Assembly (NCBI RefSeq): GCF_000524195.1
Contig: NW_020170392.1
Coordinates: 1,431,774 to 1,495,773 of the forward strand
From: Echinococcus granulosus
Lineage: Eukaryota > Platyhelminthes > Cestoda > Cyclophyllidea > Taeniidae
Direction of reading: 5' to 3'
Length of the DNA: 64,000 nt
The notes below the pieces were generated by a model. That model worked only from the letters and a program-made list of their open reading frames with translations. It made no database searches and was not told where the DNA came from. The translations under genes were made by a program, and so were the position numbers. Shown here piece after piece: positions 25,640 through 37,243 of the stretch (positions within the stretch are counted from its first letter, which is position 1; each line of letters starts with the position of its first letter).

Positions 25640-26960
25640 ACAGCTGACTCACCTTTCTGATGATGAGAGGAAAGAACTTTGCGAGTTGCTGATTAAGTAC
25701 ACGACCACGTTCCCACTCAAGGTGCTGAACTGGGACGAACAAGTATCGTCAAGCCTACAATAGATACCGGCGAAGCTAGATGCGACTGAGAATCACCCAA
25801 ATGCATGCCACCTTCTGTGTTAGAAGTAGACAGTCTAGCCGAAGGGATAATTTGGGACGAGGTTAGGAAAGAATCAAATTCACAATGGGCCTCTCCGCTT
25901 GCGCTGATAACTAGGATGGCAGCCTACGATGGTACATAGACTGGAGGAAGGTGAACGCCGTAACTAAGATGGACGTATTCCCATTACCTCATGTTAACGA
26001 TTCGCTAGCCTCCCTACATGGGTCAAAGCGGTTCTCCATCCTAGACTTAAACTCAGGATACTGGCAAGTGGAAGTGATGGAAACGGACTGAGAGAAGACA
26101 GCTTTTATATTATTAAAAGGGCATTATAAAATTCGGACAATGCCCTCCAGACTCCTTAACTCTGCCACCACTTTCCAATGCCTGATGCAAACAGCGTTAA
26201 AAGGTTTGTTCCCAAAGCGCTGCATAATCTACCACCGTGATATTCACGTTTATCGGAGAGATATCCACAGGGCTTAATCCCAACCTGAAACTAGTGTTGG
26301 ACCATCTGCAAGATGCAAGACTGACCCTAAACTCGAAGAAATACCGCTTTCTGCAATGCTCGATTACCTTCCTGGGACACACTGTCTGGTCAGGTGGGAC
26401 GGCAGTCACCAAAGACCGTGCAACATAAGTAAGGATATGACCAACACCATCCAATTAGATGTAGCTCCACAGTTTCCTAGTTTCGTCAAATTATTGTAGG
26501 CTTTTTATCAAGGGTTTTGTTAAGATTGCTGGCCCGTTGCATAAATTAACCGAAAAGCAGGTGAGAAAGAATTTCATGTTGGAGAAAGAGCATAATGAAG
26601 TGTTTAAGGAGCCAAAGCGAATGCGCTGCTCCGTACCGATTATGGTATTATCTAACTTCGTACCGGATAAGGGGGCGAGTGACGCAACCGAAGGCCATGT
26701 ACTTTTACAAAGGGACAAAGAAGGAAGGAAGAGAATGCGTCTTCGCCTACGCGAATACCAGACTCAGCAAAGAATTGAGATAGAAAAGTACAACACAATG
26801 TGAGTTGTTCGCTATCTGTTAGCAAGGCAGTTCATGGTTAAAATGGATCATAGGGCTCACACCTAGTTGAAAACAATGAAGGCGATAGACCGTTTAGTTC
26901 CACACTGGCATGAGGAACTGCAATAGCACAATTTAAAAGTTCAATACAGACGCTCTCTCT
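25640..26960 (+). pseudogene. Pol remnant (reverse transcriptase and RNase H)
   Basis: Multiple frameshifts and stops interrupt a reading that moves between frames. The recognisable boxes are the SGYWQVEV motif of RT, the HTV box after the RT palm, and RNase H boxes (PLHKLTEKQ, DHRAHT). The catalytic YxDD box of RT is lost or scrambled near 26230, where a degraded IYHRDI stands. Non-functional. Confidence 0.75.
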
Positions 26961-27150
26961 CGTAGACCACCCCCCCAAAATCTGTGCTGATTCTTGGTGA
27001 CTCGAATTAACAAATATGTTTCAGTCAAATCAGTCTGTTTTTTTTCAAATTGCATGAAGGCCAGATAGGAGCTGCTAAACGAGGCATGCGCCAAAATGCA
27101 CTATAGTAAAAGTTGAGCAGATCGTTACTGTGAAAGATCTAGTTGCTGCC
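26950..27150 (+). repeat. 5' fragment of a second copy of the same retroelement
   Basis: This segment aligns with 24500-24650: CCCCC-AAATCTGT(A/G)CTGATTC, ACTAATAAACATGT versus AATTAACAAATATGT, then ATCAG and ATGAA(A/G)GCCAGA leading into a gag start. It follows directly on the RNase H remnant, so the integrase and 3' LTR of the first copy are replaced by the LTR end and gag start of another copy. Confidence 0.55.
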
Positions 27151-27518
27151 CAATTTTATTCAAATGCCGTTTAAAGTACTAGAAATCATTAAAATCAGTA
27201 CTAATGATTAGGTTGCATTTAGGAAAGAGACTCTACTCCTACGTCTGAATTTACTTTACAGTAACGCTAAAGAACGTAGCCAAAAATAGTTAAAACGCCA
27301 AAAAATAATTAGCAAAGTGAATTCCAAAGGCATGTTTTTCACTCACAAATCACTCAAATAGCTAAACAAGTGCCGCAATATTGTTTTACACATTCGAACA
27401 AAGACCGCTTTTTTTGAGTGCCGAAATGGGTGATGAGATTTCCGCAGACGAGAGGGTCCGTTGTTTATTCTTTCCATACTTTTGTACAAATATACTAATA
27501 ATTCACTCCTAATTGTAG

Positions 27519-30020
27519 GCAGAAATCGGTGCAAGTCTTGTGCTTTTAGCCCCACCCAGACAAACTAATGAAGTGGTCAAGGGTAATATTCCTGCGTGTT
27601 GTAATATCGATTATTTCCTCTAGATGTCAAAGTTCTTGCCGGCCAAAATTCTCTCATTGAGGGGAAAATTCTCAGGTTTGCACACTACACTAGTTAATTA
27701 CTTTAGGAGTCTACTGCAGTACGCTATGGAGCAAACTATACAGGTCACCTTGCCTGGAAGTTCAGTAAATACCCTCGTTACTGAACATGGGCACCTGGGT
27801 GACGGGAAATTCCTTTGTCCGAGGTCACATAAATCTTTCAGACTTGATCTCTTTACACATTCTGTGGCTGATGTCTCCTCTCTTAGGCCTGATGATTGCG
27901 GAGGTGGTAGCATTAAACTAGAACCTTGGAGAGCTGCGATTGAGGGTGCTCTCACAGGCTACATGAGTCAAAATTTTCCCAATGGTGCTGTCTCCGTGTT
28001 TGCCCCAGCGGATTCCAAAAATCCTTCAATTGTGATCTATGTCGAATCTAGTTTTCAGCAGAGTTTTCGGTACGCATCTTTCAAGAACTACCTCAAGTTT
28101 TTTCTCACGAGTAATTTATTTAATTACTGGTTATAGAAGTGGTCGCTGGAGGTCGCAATGGACATTGACCATACCTGACGAAATCGAGGGTGCAGTCTGC
28201 CAGGGTTCTGGCGAAATCAGAATCCAGGTTTGCCTTCTGAAGCACTGCATCGTGCTTTCCTTTCTACCCACTAGTAACAAATTCCTCAATTTTTAGACGC
28301 ATATTTTTGAAGAGGGGAACGTTCAGCTTCTCTCCTCCAAGTCATTCAAGTTTGAAGTTGTAGCAAAATCACCGGAAATTCTTGGACGGGAAGTTTGCAA
28401 GAAAATAACCGAATGTGATTCGGATTATCAGGTTGGGGTTTTTGAATTCGTTTTTCTCCTCCCAAAGTCAGGTTATCATTGTTGATGTTATGCTCCTCGG
28501 ATTGGGAGAGGCGGCTTAAATCCATTTTATTAGTTTTAGCATTATATGCGCACATAGGCTGTTATAAGTATCGCACCCATATGCACATACCTGCAGCTTT
28601 CGTTAAACCTGATCGATACTTCAAGAAAAGACCTTTGTGTGTGTAAATGTGTATAGGATAGTCGTAGCGGTGGTTTTTGATGTATTTATGCATGCATAGG
28701 CCTTTGCTATTCACACATCCCGCTTTGGGTTGTTCTCTGCGTACCTGCGTAGCTTTATTTATCTTTCCATATGAAATTGATTTCCCAATGCCTCATCTAC
28801 CTCTACGAGGTCATCCTGATCAGGCGTACTTGTTGTTTTTAATCCCATTACCTGAGCTACGATCTCATGTTTATTTTTACTAACATTTCTTTATTGCTAT
28901 CACAAATACGACTATATTAATCAGTATCTAGTGGGCGTTGATTCGTTCTGATGCGGTTTTTCAATTGTACTGATGTCATTTAGTATTTGTTAACCTTTAA
29001 TTTGATGAATCTGTTGCCTTAATGAGATTTGACTCACTTTTTACTCACCGATTCATGAATGTCCCATCGACATTTAAATCTGAACCTACTTTTTCAATTG
29101 AGACGAATCGCTATTGTGAAAATAATGGTAAATTGACTGCCTCGAGATGAATTAATTTAAAGTAGACTGCGTTAAATCGCACATGACATTATCTTGACAC
29201 CAGACAGCTATACTTCCATCTTTGTTAATGCAAGTAAACTTACTGCTTCAGGTATGAATAGTTGTGTGCCTTTATATAAGCATTACCGGGTGATGTTATC
29301 CTTGTATTAGTGTTCTTAAGTGGTCTGAAAGTGGCGTTTTCGTGGAACTTTTTTTACTGTAATCCCCTTTTGAAGGATGCAATATCAAGTTGCATTTGAA
29401 AGTGGGGAGACCTTTTTATGGTCTCTAGCTTGCGGTGATATCGATGTCAAAAGTAGTAATGTGAATAGTTTGTTTCATCACCCATTTCGAGGAGTTTGCA
29501 AACGGACACCTGTACTAACAACTCAGAGCAGTATTTTATAGCACTCTTTTAAAACGACCTTATTGGAGCTGAAATAAAACTAGCTCTCATAGCTTGATGA
29601 AATTTGGATTACTTTGGTGATACGAAATAAATTTCAGGTGGTTTTTAACCTATTCTTCAAGAGTTTCCTCATCCATGTTCCAATTTATTTTTCAACTTCA
29701 CTCGGTGCTATAATGACGACGAAGTTGATTTTGCTATAGATTTCTTAAATCGACTGCGAGTTCTAGAACTTATTTCGAAAATAATACTTTGGATATAATC
29801 ATCTGCTTCCCAAAGTATTCAATTACAGTTGAAGGTACTTTATTTTCAGCAGGCGATCGGAAGCAATCTGACCGAAATGTCTAGTAAATGGTTCAAAGCG
29901 CTGCGTCGTCAGTTGCCAATGGCTAAGTCCAAGATTGACTGGGATAAAATTGCCTCCTATCAGGTGGGCAATGAATTGGCGCATTCCACCTCCGTCGTCA
30001 CACCCACTTCTCCCTCTTGA
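27519..30020 (+). CDS. capza: F-actin capping protein subunit alpha (5' exon not found)
   Basis: Alpha subunit of CapZ, which with the beta subunit caps actin filament barbed ends. Exons: 27519-27582, 27624-27675, 27707-28069, 28137-28227, 28297-28431, and 29850-30020 (or from 29853). All phases agree, giving 291 residues after the missing N-terminus; the family is about 285. Family motifs in order: LLAPPRQTNEVVKDV (as APPGEFNEVFNDV), LVTEHGHLGDGKF, WRAAIEGALTGYM, SGRWRSQWTLTI, IQTHIFEEGNVQLLSSK, then FKALRRQLPMAKSKIDW and SYQVGNEL. The last three are the hallmark C-terminal signature and actin-binding tail. Odd points: the second intron is only about 31 nt, and the last acceptor is a CAGCAG tandem. 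The N-terminal exon should lie upstream, near or within the retroelement tail, but I could not fix it. The assignment is very secure. Confidence 0.93.
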
Positions 30021-31957
30021 GGTTCTCCTCGTCACACATTCGTCGCTCCTTCCCCCTCTCGTACTTCTTTTTTTACTATTCTCACGCACTCATTCCTCCC
30101 GCTCTACCTAATTTGATGTCACCGCTGATGAAATGGTCTTTCTGTGTCATGCTACACGGTTTATTTCTCCCTCTCTCCCTCCACTACTTAACCTCGCTGC
30201 AATAAGGTAAATATATGCAAAAGGAGCTGGGAAGTCCATAAATACTCGTAAAAAGTGGCTCTCAGTGGCGTACTACGAGGACAGGGAACTAAACGCATGC
30301 TAATTTTCTTTTTCTGCTGGTACCCTGAAGAGATTTAACTCAGGAAGGCTCGTTAGTATGGCTACACCATTCTGGAATACGCCACTTGTTATGGTACCAG
30401 CGCACTAACTTTTCGAAATTGGAAATGTTCGAGAATGATTATGTTGTGTTCACCGTCTCCACAAATTCGCATGTCAGGCTCCGCTTCGGCAGTGTTAAAA
30501 GTTGGCCATTCAACACAATAGATATTTGCCGGCATGACTGTTGGGCCTGTGGGCTGTTTTAATGGCTTATCGCGGTCGAATATCCCACCACCATGCCGTG
30601 CTTCTGTAAGAGCTGATATCCGGGGATTCTACTACCCTCATTAACAAGTGACCACCACTGTTCCACGTATGCACCCACTACCACTGTTGGTTGCCACCTC
30701 AGTCAACATGCTTGATGCACCTTTTTGACACGGAACGGTCAATGTTCGGAGTGTACGGAAACTGTAGCCTACGATATACCAGATGTGTATCGTGTTGATT
30801 CTACGAGAGGCCTCAAGATTTTTCACTCAAAACTATTGAAGAAGGTGTGGCGACATCCAGGACAATTTCTGATGGATTTAATCGGTTTTATGCGTTTATC
30901 AGAAGGGAGCTAGAACGGGTTCTCAAGGATATCACTACTTCATAATTACTATTGTACAGGGTTGATTTATGGCAGTGGCTTATCGCCGAAATTTCATCAC
31001 AAGAAACTGGGTAGAGCCTTTGATGTTCGTGAAAGCTACTTGAGAAAGACCATGTGCGTGGCGGGAGAATGGTTATCTCTATTATTCACAGCAAATTTTA
31101 TTAGCAATAAGAGTAGACGACCTATCCACGAAATGACTGTAGAATGCAATGCTGGGATTCAAGATATCAACCGAAGTGAATGGACAGGTCATTTAAATTA
31201 GCTGCCTGTATTAATTAAATGAGACCAGGTGGGAGTGTGCCGGAGTTTGAGGGCAGCAAAGTCGTGACGTCTCTTTCGCTCAAATTGCGTACTTTGTTCT
31301 GAGGTCATATGTACACATGGGGGGTAGAGTGAAGCTACCCTCGTGTCGTAGTGGCGGTGTTGGAGTAGTCGGCACTCGTAAACAGAGAAACCTCAGCATA
31401 TAAATGCAAGTTGGCGGTTTAAATGCAAACAGTCAAATGCGTGCAACTTCGGTTAGATCAACATAATGGAAGTGGAGAAAACTATTGTGCAGAATCACCG
31501 ACCCAGGAATACATATTGATAATACTTGAGTGTCAGTAGTAAGATGACTACCAATCAAAGAAAGTTTTTCGAATGTACACTAATTCGAAGTTTTTTGAGG
31601 ATAATCTGATAAGGATTAGCATTTAATTGGTTGCAGGCATGGTCGAAATGTATTTTGACATCGTGAAACAGTGCAAAAGAATGTTAAGAGTTGCTACGCA
31701 TTTGAGATAGCTAAATAATTTGCCTGGTGTTGGAGGAGAAAAAAGGAATATGGTTGAGGCATATTAAGCTGACGCCTAACAAACACTGCCAGGAAATCAT
31801 AAAATAAGGTATCATAAACAATCAGTAATGGATTAACAAGGGTTAAACGATGCGTGGCAGCCAATCACTCCAATACTCTAAACAAGATGTGAATACAAAA
31901 TATAATGCGGTTTTGTTCCGACGCTTGAAGTATTACCGGTAGTAGGGAATACAATGT
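30021..31957. other. Intergenic stretch between capping protein alpha and cathepsin L
   Basis: Tail-to-tail spacer. It starts with a pyrimidine-rich segment (30021-30200) that is probably the capza 3' UTR. A short open frame at 30725-30913 has a vaguely retroelement-like look (YRVDSTRGLKIFHSK) but no support. Nothing else recognisable. Confidence 0.4.
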
Positions 31958-34900
31958 TTAAACGTATGGAAAATCAGCCAGGGATGCAACACCACACATA
32001 TTGTGGTAGTCCTTTGCCATCATTATGTAGCCCTTCATTCCCCACCTGGAGCCCCAACTGTTTTTCACCAACCAATAGGGTTTTCCGTCGAGTTTTCCGT
32101 AACCAATCGCAAGAACGCCGTGGTTGAGGAATTTGCTCGAGCACCAATGGCTTTTGTAGATTCCATGGCTAAAATGAGCAAAAGGGGTCGAGTCTTCATC
32201 GGCAGCAGGTAAGAACAGTGACTCAAGATTTTAAAAAATCAACACATTAAGATAAAGTGGCAGGCAGGTTGTTATAGCAAAACTTATGATATGGAGTTAG
32301 CATTAATGGTTGCATTTGGGGTACTCGGCCAGGTTCGAGAATTATTCCAACTGATTTGAGACTAAGTTTAGTTAATTTTGTACATTTAAAGGTATCGTGT
32401 ATGCTTTTTGAGTGCAATAAGTGATATTATTCGAATGAGAACTTCGAAGAAGCGACTCTCATCAAAATGCAAATAAATGGATTGGATTGAAAATGCTGAA
32501 AGACTACCTTAAAACCCACTAAACATTACTTATGCTTTAAACAGGTTAACCATATAATACACCAGAGTAAACTAAAGTGAGCTATTATGCCAGCAAGTAT
32601 TTGAAAAACAAATTACAATTCTTTGGTTGCTTTTCTCCCCGAAAAGGAAACATGGATGTGTAAAAGACTTATCGAAACATCAAAGTTATGATATAGTCTT
32701 GTCATCCTCAAGCGGAAAGGAGCAATAGTGAATACGGTTGAATCTACATGTTCTGCCTTAACTTAGCCTCACATAAGGAGAATGGAGTGCATGGATAAAA
32801 CTGCTTGCATCAAGATGAATCCCCGTTGGGAATGATTTGAGAAGGCAATTGTCGGTCAAAGGCGAAAAATAAGGACTGGGTTTTTTAGCTGTGATTTATT
32901 TTAATCGCCTGTCTTTTAAAACACGAAGAGTCCGATAATCTTTGCTTGTACAAAAGTTGTGAAAACAGCTCAGATCCCTGGGGTTAGATGTTTTGTTCGA
33001 AAGTTATAACTCAAAATTACTGTTGTAAATATCTGACATATACTTGGACCGGTTGTAAAATAACCTTGAATATGAATACACTAGATTTTTTAAACTGTTT
33101 TAGTGGGAGAAAATGAGGTTGCTATGACCGCTCTGTCGACTTCATAATGCACTCAATTGAACTGCATGTAGAACTTCGTAAGCAAATGAGAGGGGAAGGA
33201 TTTGTTGCGACTTGCTGGTAGAACATGAAGCCTAGTGTGCTGGCATCAATTGCAATCGAAATCGGGCCAACTGTGGCTACCGCCTCCATGAGAGCCGTCT
33301 CGTTCCCCTCTGGAATATCGCCAATATCGGTGACGCTTCCAACGCCAAGACTTTCGTTGTAACGGCATGGACCATCCTAAAATCAACATATTCACGTTTG
33401 CTACTGATATGAATTCAGTACCATACCAATTGATTCTATGAATAAAAAGGAGCAGGTACACGATCTATTTCCATGTCAGATAGGGAGTAGAGAATCAGAG
33501 AAATTTTAGAATCAAGAGACAGTCGCTGACATTTTAACATCAAATTCACGGCAAAACCAATGCACTGACCGCATTATTTTACCCACAGGTTAATACACCG
33601 ACCTAGAAAGAATTTATAAATAACATTCCAAATGACTTACAAAACAATCGCAGCATTCTTCCCTACAGGTTTTAAAATTCACATCATCTGCTTTAACTAG
33701 CCGTGTGATTAATTTATCATTTGATACAGAAATGAGAGTTTAATTAGGTCTCTGAATTCAAATATTAGCATGATTAAAAACAAGAGTTATGATCATAAAA
33801 ATTGAAGTAATCAGAACTCATTTTTATCTTTAATAATATTTTAGAATTCATGCTTCCAAAACTTTCAGCTGAAATAATTTATGAAGGTAACAAGGTCATT
33901 TCATTAAACATACACTTTCAGACGCTCTCTTCAGACTGACTAGCTTATTCCCACAGAAGCTGATCCAAGGATAGAATTTACGAGATTGAGTAATTAGAGG
34001 GAAGTATTCAGATTTAGATTTAAGTCAACTGTGAAAATTTTTAACCTCCCAGCACTCCACTGAGAATGGAATACTTCATACTTCTAAATTAGATTAAACC
34101 ATTTTAAAATAACAAAAAGCAACTTTAAACTATTCAGACCAATCATTACTGGGAAGTTAATTCGAAATATGGATTATACGAATTAAACCGCGCTAAAAAT
34201 AAGTCACACTGTAAGAAAATACTTTGATATGCTTAATCGAAATTGACGACTGGACGTGTCTTTGGTTGAGTGGAAGAAAGCATACTAAATCATCGCCTTA
34301 ATCGAGTAAGAAAGTGCAAAGTTCTCACAGTGGCCCGATAGGGGTAGGCACTCTCAGGTTCGATGGAGTGTCCCTCAAGGTATTTGAAAGCGTTGGACAT
34401 GTAGCCGCCATTGCAACCATCGTTACCATTTTCCAGTGTACAATCAACCAGCTGCTGCTCGGACAGACTGATTAGCTTGCCTGTCTTCTTGGCCAACGCG
34501 CCCTCCAACGCGCCTGTTGAGGAGAACGCCCAACACGACCCACAATTGCCCTGAAAGTGTCATTAACGGATTGCTCGAATTATTAGTAAGATAAAGGAGA
34601 ATTGAAGCAATTCAGAATGATAAAGAGGAATGCAGGTATATCATCTTCACATGATTTTGCTGATGGTTTAGATTAATATTCATAAGACAAGGTCACTTAG
34701 CTCTCTTAAATCACATTAACACAACGACTACCACATACATTAACTCATCAGTCCACTAAACGAAAATTAGAGACAATACTTCCAAATTTGCTCAATTTAA
34801 TCCATGTTGCATCAAGCTAATCACTTTCAAAATTCATTGCGTGGTGAAGAATTACAAGGAAATTCGAATTCAGTGCATCGAAAAATCTCACCTGGTTTTT

Positions 34901-35314
34901 GACCTCTGTGACAAGATTCTTGTCTCTCCAATCAACCATGTCTGGAAGATCAGAAACAGAGGTGGATGCTTTCCAAGTCTTTCCACTCTTTCCGGCTACT
35001 CTACTCTCCGGTCTTGTTCCAAGAAAACGTTCAGTGAACTCACTAACTTCTAGATCAGCAAACTGGTTCAGAGCAGTCGAATAGCTCTCAAGCCCAGCCT
35101 TAACGCGTATATTGTGGCCTTTGACATAAAGAAGGTTTCGTGCAAATACGCTTCTGCGATAGGCCTCTTCTTTCTCTGAATACGCTTGACCATGTTGCTG
35201 CTTCCAGATGAACCATTGTTTATTCACTTCACGTTCACTAAGAAGTGTCAAACCTCCAACAGCACCGGCTGGTGGGTCGATGGTAAGAAGAAGAAGGAAC
35301 GATATCCCCTTCAT
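31958..35314 (-). CDS. Cathepsin L-like cysteine protease (C1A), complete
   Basis: Secreted papain-family endopeptidase made as a preproenzyme. Four exons: 35314-34892, 34550-34329, 33376-33216, 32168-31958, giving 338 aa (family about 330-340). Residues 1-20 form a signal peptide ([10 protein letters not shown]). An I29 pro-domain with an ERFNIN-like helix ([12 protein letters not shown]) and ALNQFAD follows. The mature enzyme starts near residue 122 (DLPDMVDWR). Oxyanion Gln141, catalytic Cys147 ([12 protein letters not shown]), His285 ([11 protein letters not shown]) and Asn305 (WLVKNSWG) are all present, with GCNGG and the usual cysteines. So the enzyme looks intact, with likely roles in digestion, tegument turnover or host-tissue processing as in other parasitic flatworms (inference). 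The third intron has a GC donor. Without it the frame loses His and Asn. The neighbouring gene (37244-41245, same strand) encodes another secreted peptidase-family protein. Confidence 0.94.
32169..33215 (-). other. GC-AG intron in the cathepsin L gene
   Basis: The exon ends TTCTACCA and the intron begins gcaagt on the minus strand; the acceptor is TTTTAG before CCATGG. This donor gives phase 2 and the reading [13 protein letters not shown], which has the length expected for cathepsin L. The overlapping GT donor 4 nt further (phase 0) would frameshift the catalytic His and Asn exon. Confidence 0.75.
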
Positions 35315-36149
35315 GACTGATTGAAACGAAAATGTGGGCTGCGGGAGCTGAACTGATTTTCACTTACTCTGCAGAGCCAATAAACTTGCCTGACCCTAGA
35401 CATAAGTAAACAGTGTGGTGAAATATGTAAACATACTGAAGACATGTGTGTATATTATTGAAGTGAGAATCCTTGGCTATTTTTTCATCAAATGCACAAA
35501 TTGTAAAAGCTACGGCCAACCAATGGAGCAGGGGCTTAGTTACTGCCTCTCAGGTATATTTCCTGGGACCAACTATATATCAGTAAATTTTGTTTAGAAA
35601 ATGACAAGTGATCATCCTCATTAAAAAAATCTGGTCATTTAAGGACTTTAACAGTAACCGTAATACATTTTTGGGTTCTGCATCCATAAGCATTTCAAAT
35701 CACGTTCGTAAGCCTACCCAATCCTGGAACAGTGCAGATTTGTGGCTTAAAGCTCGCAAAAAAGCATTCGTGCTCAAAATTGGTTCACAAAATTGCGCAT
35801 TGTTCCCATTTCTTTCTCTTCTTCTTTTTATGCCAGAATTGGCTTCCTAAGTAAAAATACGAACCTCCAGGCCAAGCAAACATACTCTTTTACAACGCTA
35901 CTTGTCAAACTGGCAAATGGAACACCGATAGCCCTTAGTATGGTAGACACAGTTTTGTTTTTACCTATAAAGTAAAATATGAGTTTTACGGTGTTAACAG
36001 ATGAGGTCTATTTTAGTATGCATTTGTATTGCTCTAAAATCAGTCAAATTGAGTCGTGTTTGCATTACTTAGCCAGCCTCTCCTTTACAGCGTCGCCCCG
36101 GCGCTACCCACATTCAGCCCCTGTAACGGGTGCTAAATGAAAAGCACCC

Positions 36150-36680
36150 ACGAAATAACCACGCCATTTATTTAATTTGCTTGCAACGGGGAAGATATTT
36201 GATCACACCACCACTGATCCCTCCTAACATTTCTACCGAATCTAAAGTTGGCCCCGTTTGGGAAATGTATTAGGGGGAGGGGGCAATGTGCTGGTCGTCT
36301 CGAATGCACAACGCTACTTGTAAGAATTTTGACCCAAAATCTGAGTCATTTAATAAATGACGGGGTTCAAATCAGTTTCGTGAAAAAAAGGTTTAATGTC
36401 AGTTTTTCCCTTTTCATTTTTTCTCACTTCAGCGCTGTCGAACTCTCTTTATCTGGGATCTGCCCATCTGGTGGATGGGTAGAGGCATCGCCTGTTGCCT
36501 TATTCGACATCTTTATACAGGTACTGCAGACAACTCTGTAACGAACTTTTTCAGACGGTTCACGGTAGGAACGAGTACCAGTTTCTTCTTTTATTTGCCT
36601 TCCTGAAGAACACGGAATTGGGGTAGTCGAAAATAGATGTTATTCTCATCTATTCTGTCAGAAGACGTTTCATAATGTCT
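36150..36680 (+). repeat. Dispersed copy of the interior of the 1 kb element
   Basis: Blocks such as AACCACGCCA, GATATTTGATC, ACTGATCCCTC and TTTGGG(A/C)A(A/C)TGTATT occur here in the same order as in 19280-19420. Looser similarity continues to the segment near 19690-19770. It lies between the cathepsin L and M17-like genes. No flanking terminal repeats are clear. Confidence 0.45.
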
Positions 36681-37167
36681 CATCTACGGCAGTTGCCCTT
36701 TTTCGTAACGCTAAGGTTTATCACCTAGCAGTAGAAATCAGGGCAGATATAGTTTACAATCTGGTTAGCCAACCGCTGCCGGAGTAAATTAAAGTGACAG
36801 TAATGACAGCAGCCACAGGCGCTTGAACAATTGGATGCCTGCGGTGCTGCATCACTCTAAATACCTTATTTTTGGCGTTTGTGCAGGAGACTCCCCCTCT
36901 GACAGAACAATGAAGATAACGCAAGTTCTTACAAGAACCATCTGATTGTGACATTTGCTCTCATAGCATGTCTTTTATCAGCCTAAAATCCGATCGCAAC
37001 ATCTTATCAAAGCATGCAAAATATTAGCGATGAAAATCATGCTCCGTGATATCGCCTCCACCTCCTCACTAACTGGGTAGAGCGCAGACATTTATGAATG
37101 GGCAGTACTTATGGATTGTAGCGGTGATTGGTAAAACAGGTAAAAACACTTGAAGTAGTGTTTTGCG

Positions 37168-37173
37168 TTTATT
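37168..37173 (-). terminator. Polyadenylation signal AATAAA of the M17-like gene
   Basis: TTTATT on the plus strand, that is AATAAA on the minus strand, about 70 nt past the stop codon at 37244-37246. Confidence 0.5.
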
Positions 37174-37243
37174 TACTCCTTGTGGAAAACCAAACGAATT
37201 CATTTGATCGGCTTAAACAATCAACAAAAATAATGCACCGGTG

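Larger units (their letters stand above)
24462..26960 (+). mobile_element. Decayed Ty3/gypsy LTR retrotransposon (gag, RT and RNase H remnants)
   Basis: In order: an LTR-end/leader segment (24462-24580); a gag-like frame (24580-25008, continuing degenerate to about 25240); and a pol region from about 25640, with the frame broken many times. RT signatures survive in fragments: SQWASPLAL, then ILDLNSGYWQVEV (around 26040), TAFILLKGHYKIRTMPS and a trailing CRF/FLGHTV-type box near 26360. RNase H remnants follow: PLHKLTEKQ at about 26530, ASDATEGHVL at 26680, and MDHRAHT with HWHEELQ-NLKVQY at 26840-26945. The protease was not located between gag and RT, and no integrase follows RNase H. Stops and frameshifts show it is dead. 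Confidence 0.8.
35315..37243. other. Intergenic stretch between cathepsin L and the M17-like gene
   Basis: Contains the presumed promoter of the cathepsin L gene just above 35314, a dispersed repeat copy (36150-36680), and at 37168-37173 the minus-strand AATAAA of the M17-like gene. The open frames seen are short and lack splice context. Confidence 0.5.

Noticed and set aside
30725..30913. Open frame reading YRVDSTRGLKIFHSK, perhaps a retroelement integrase tail
   Set aside because: The similarity is too short, and no integrase core, LTR or neighbouring pol fragment supports it.
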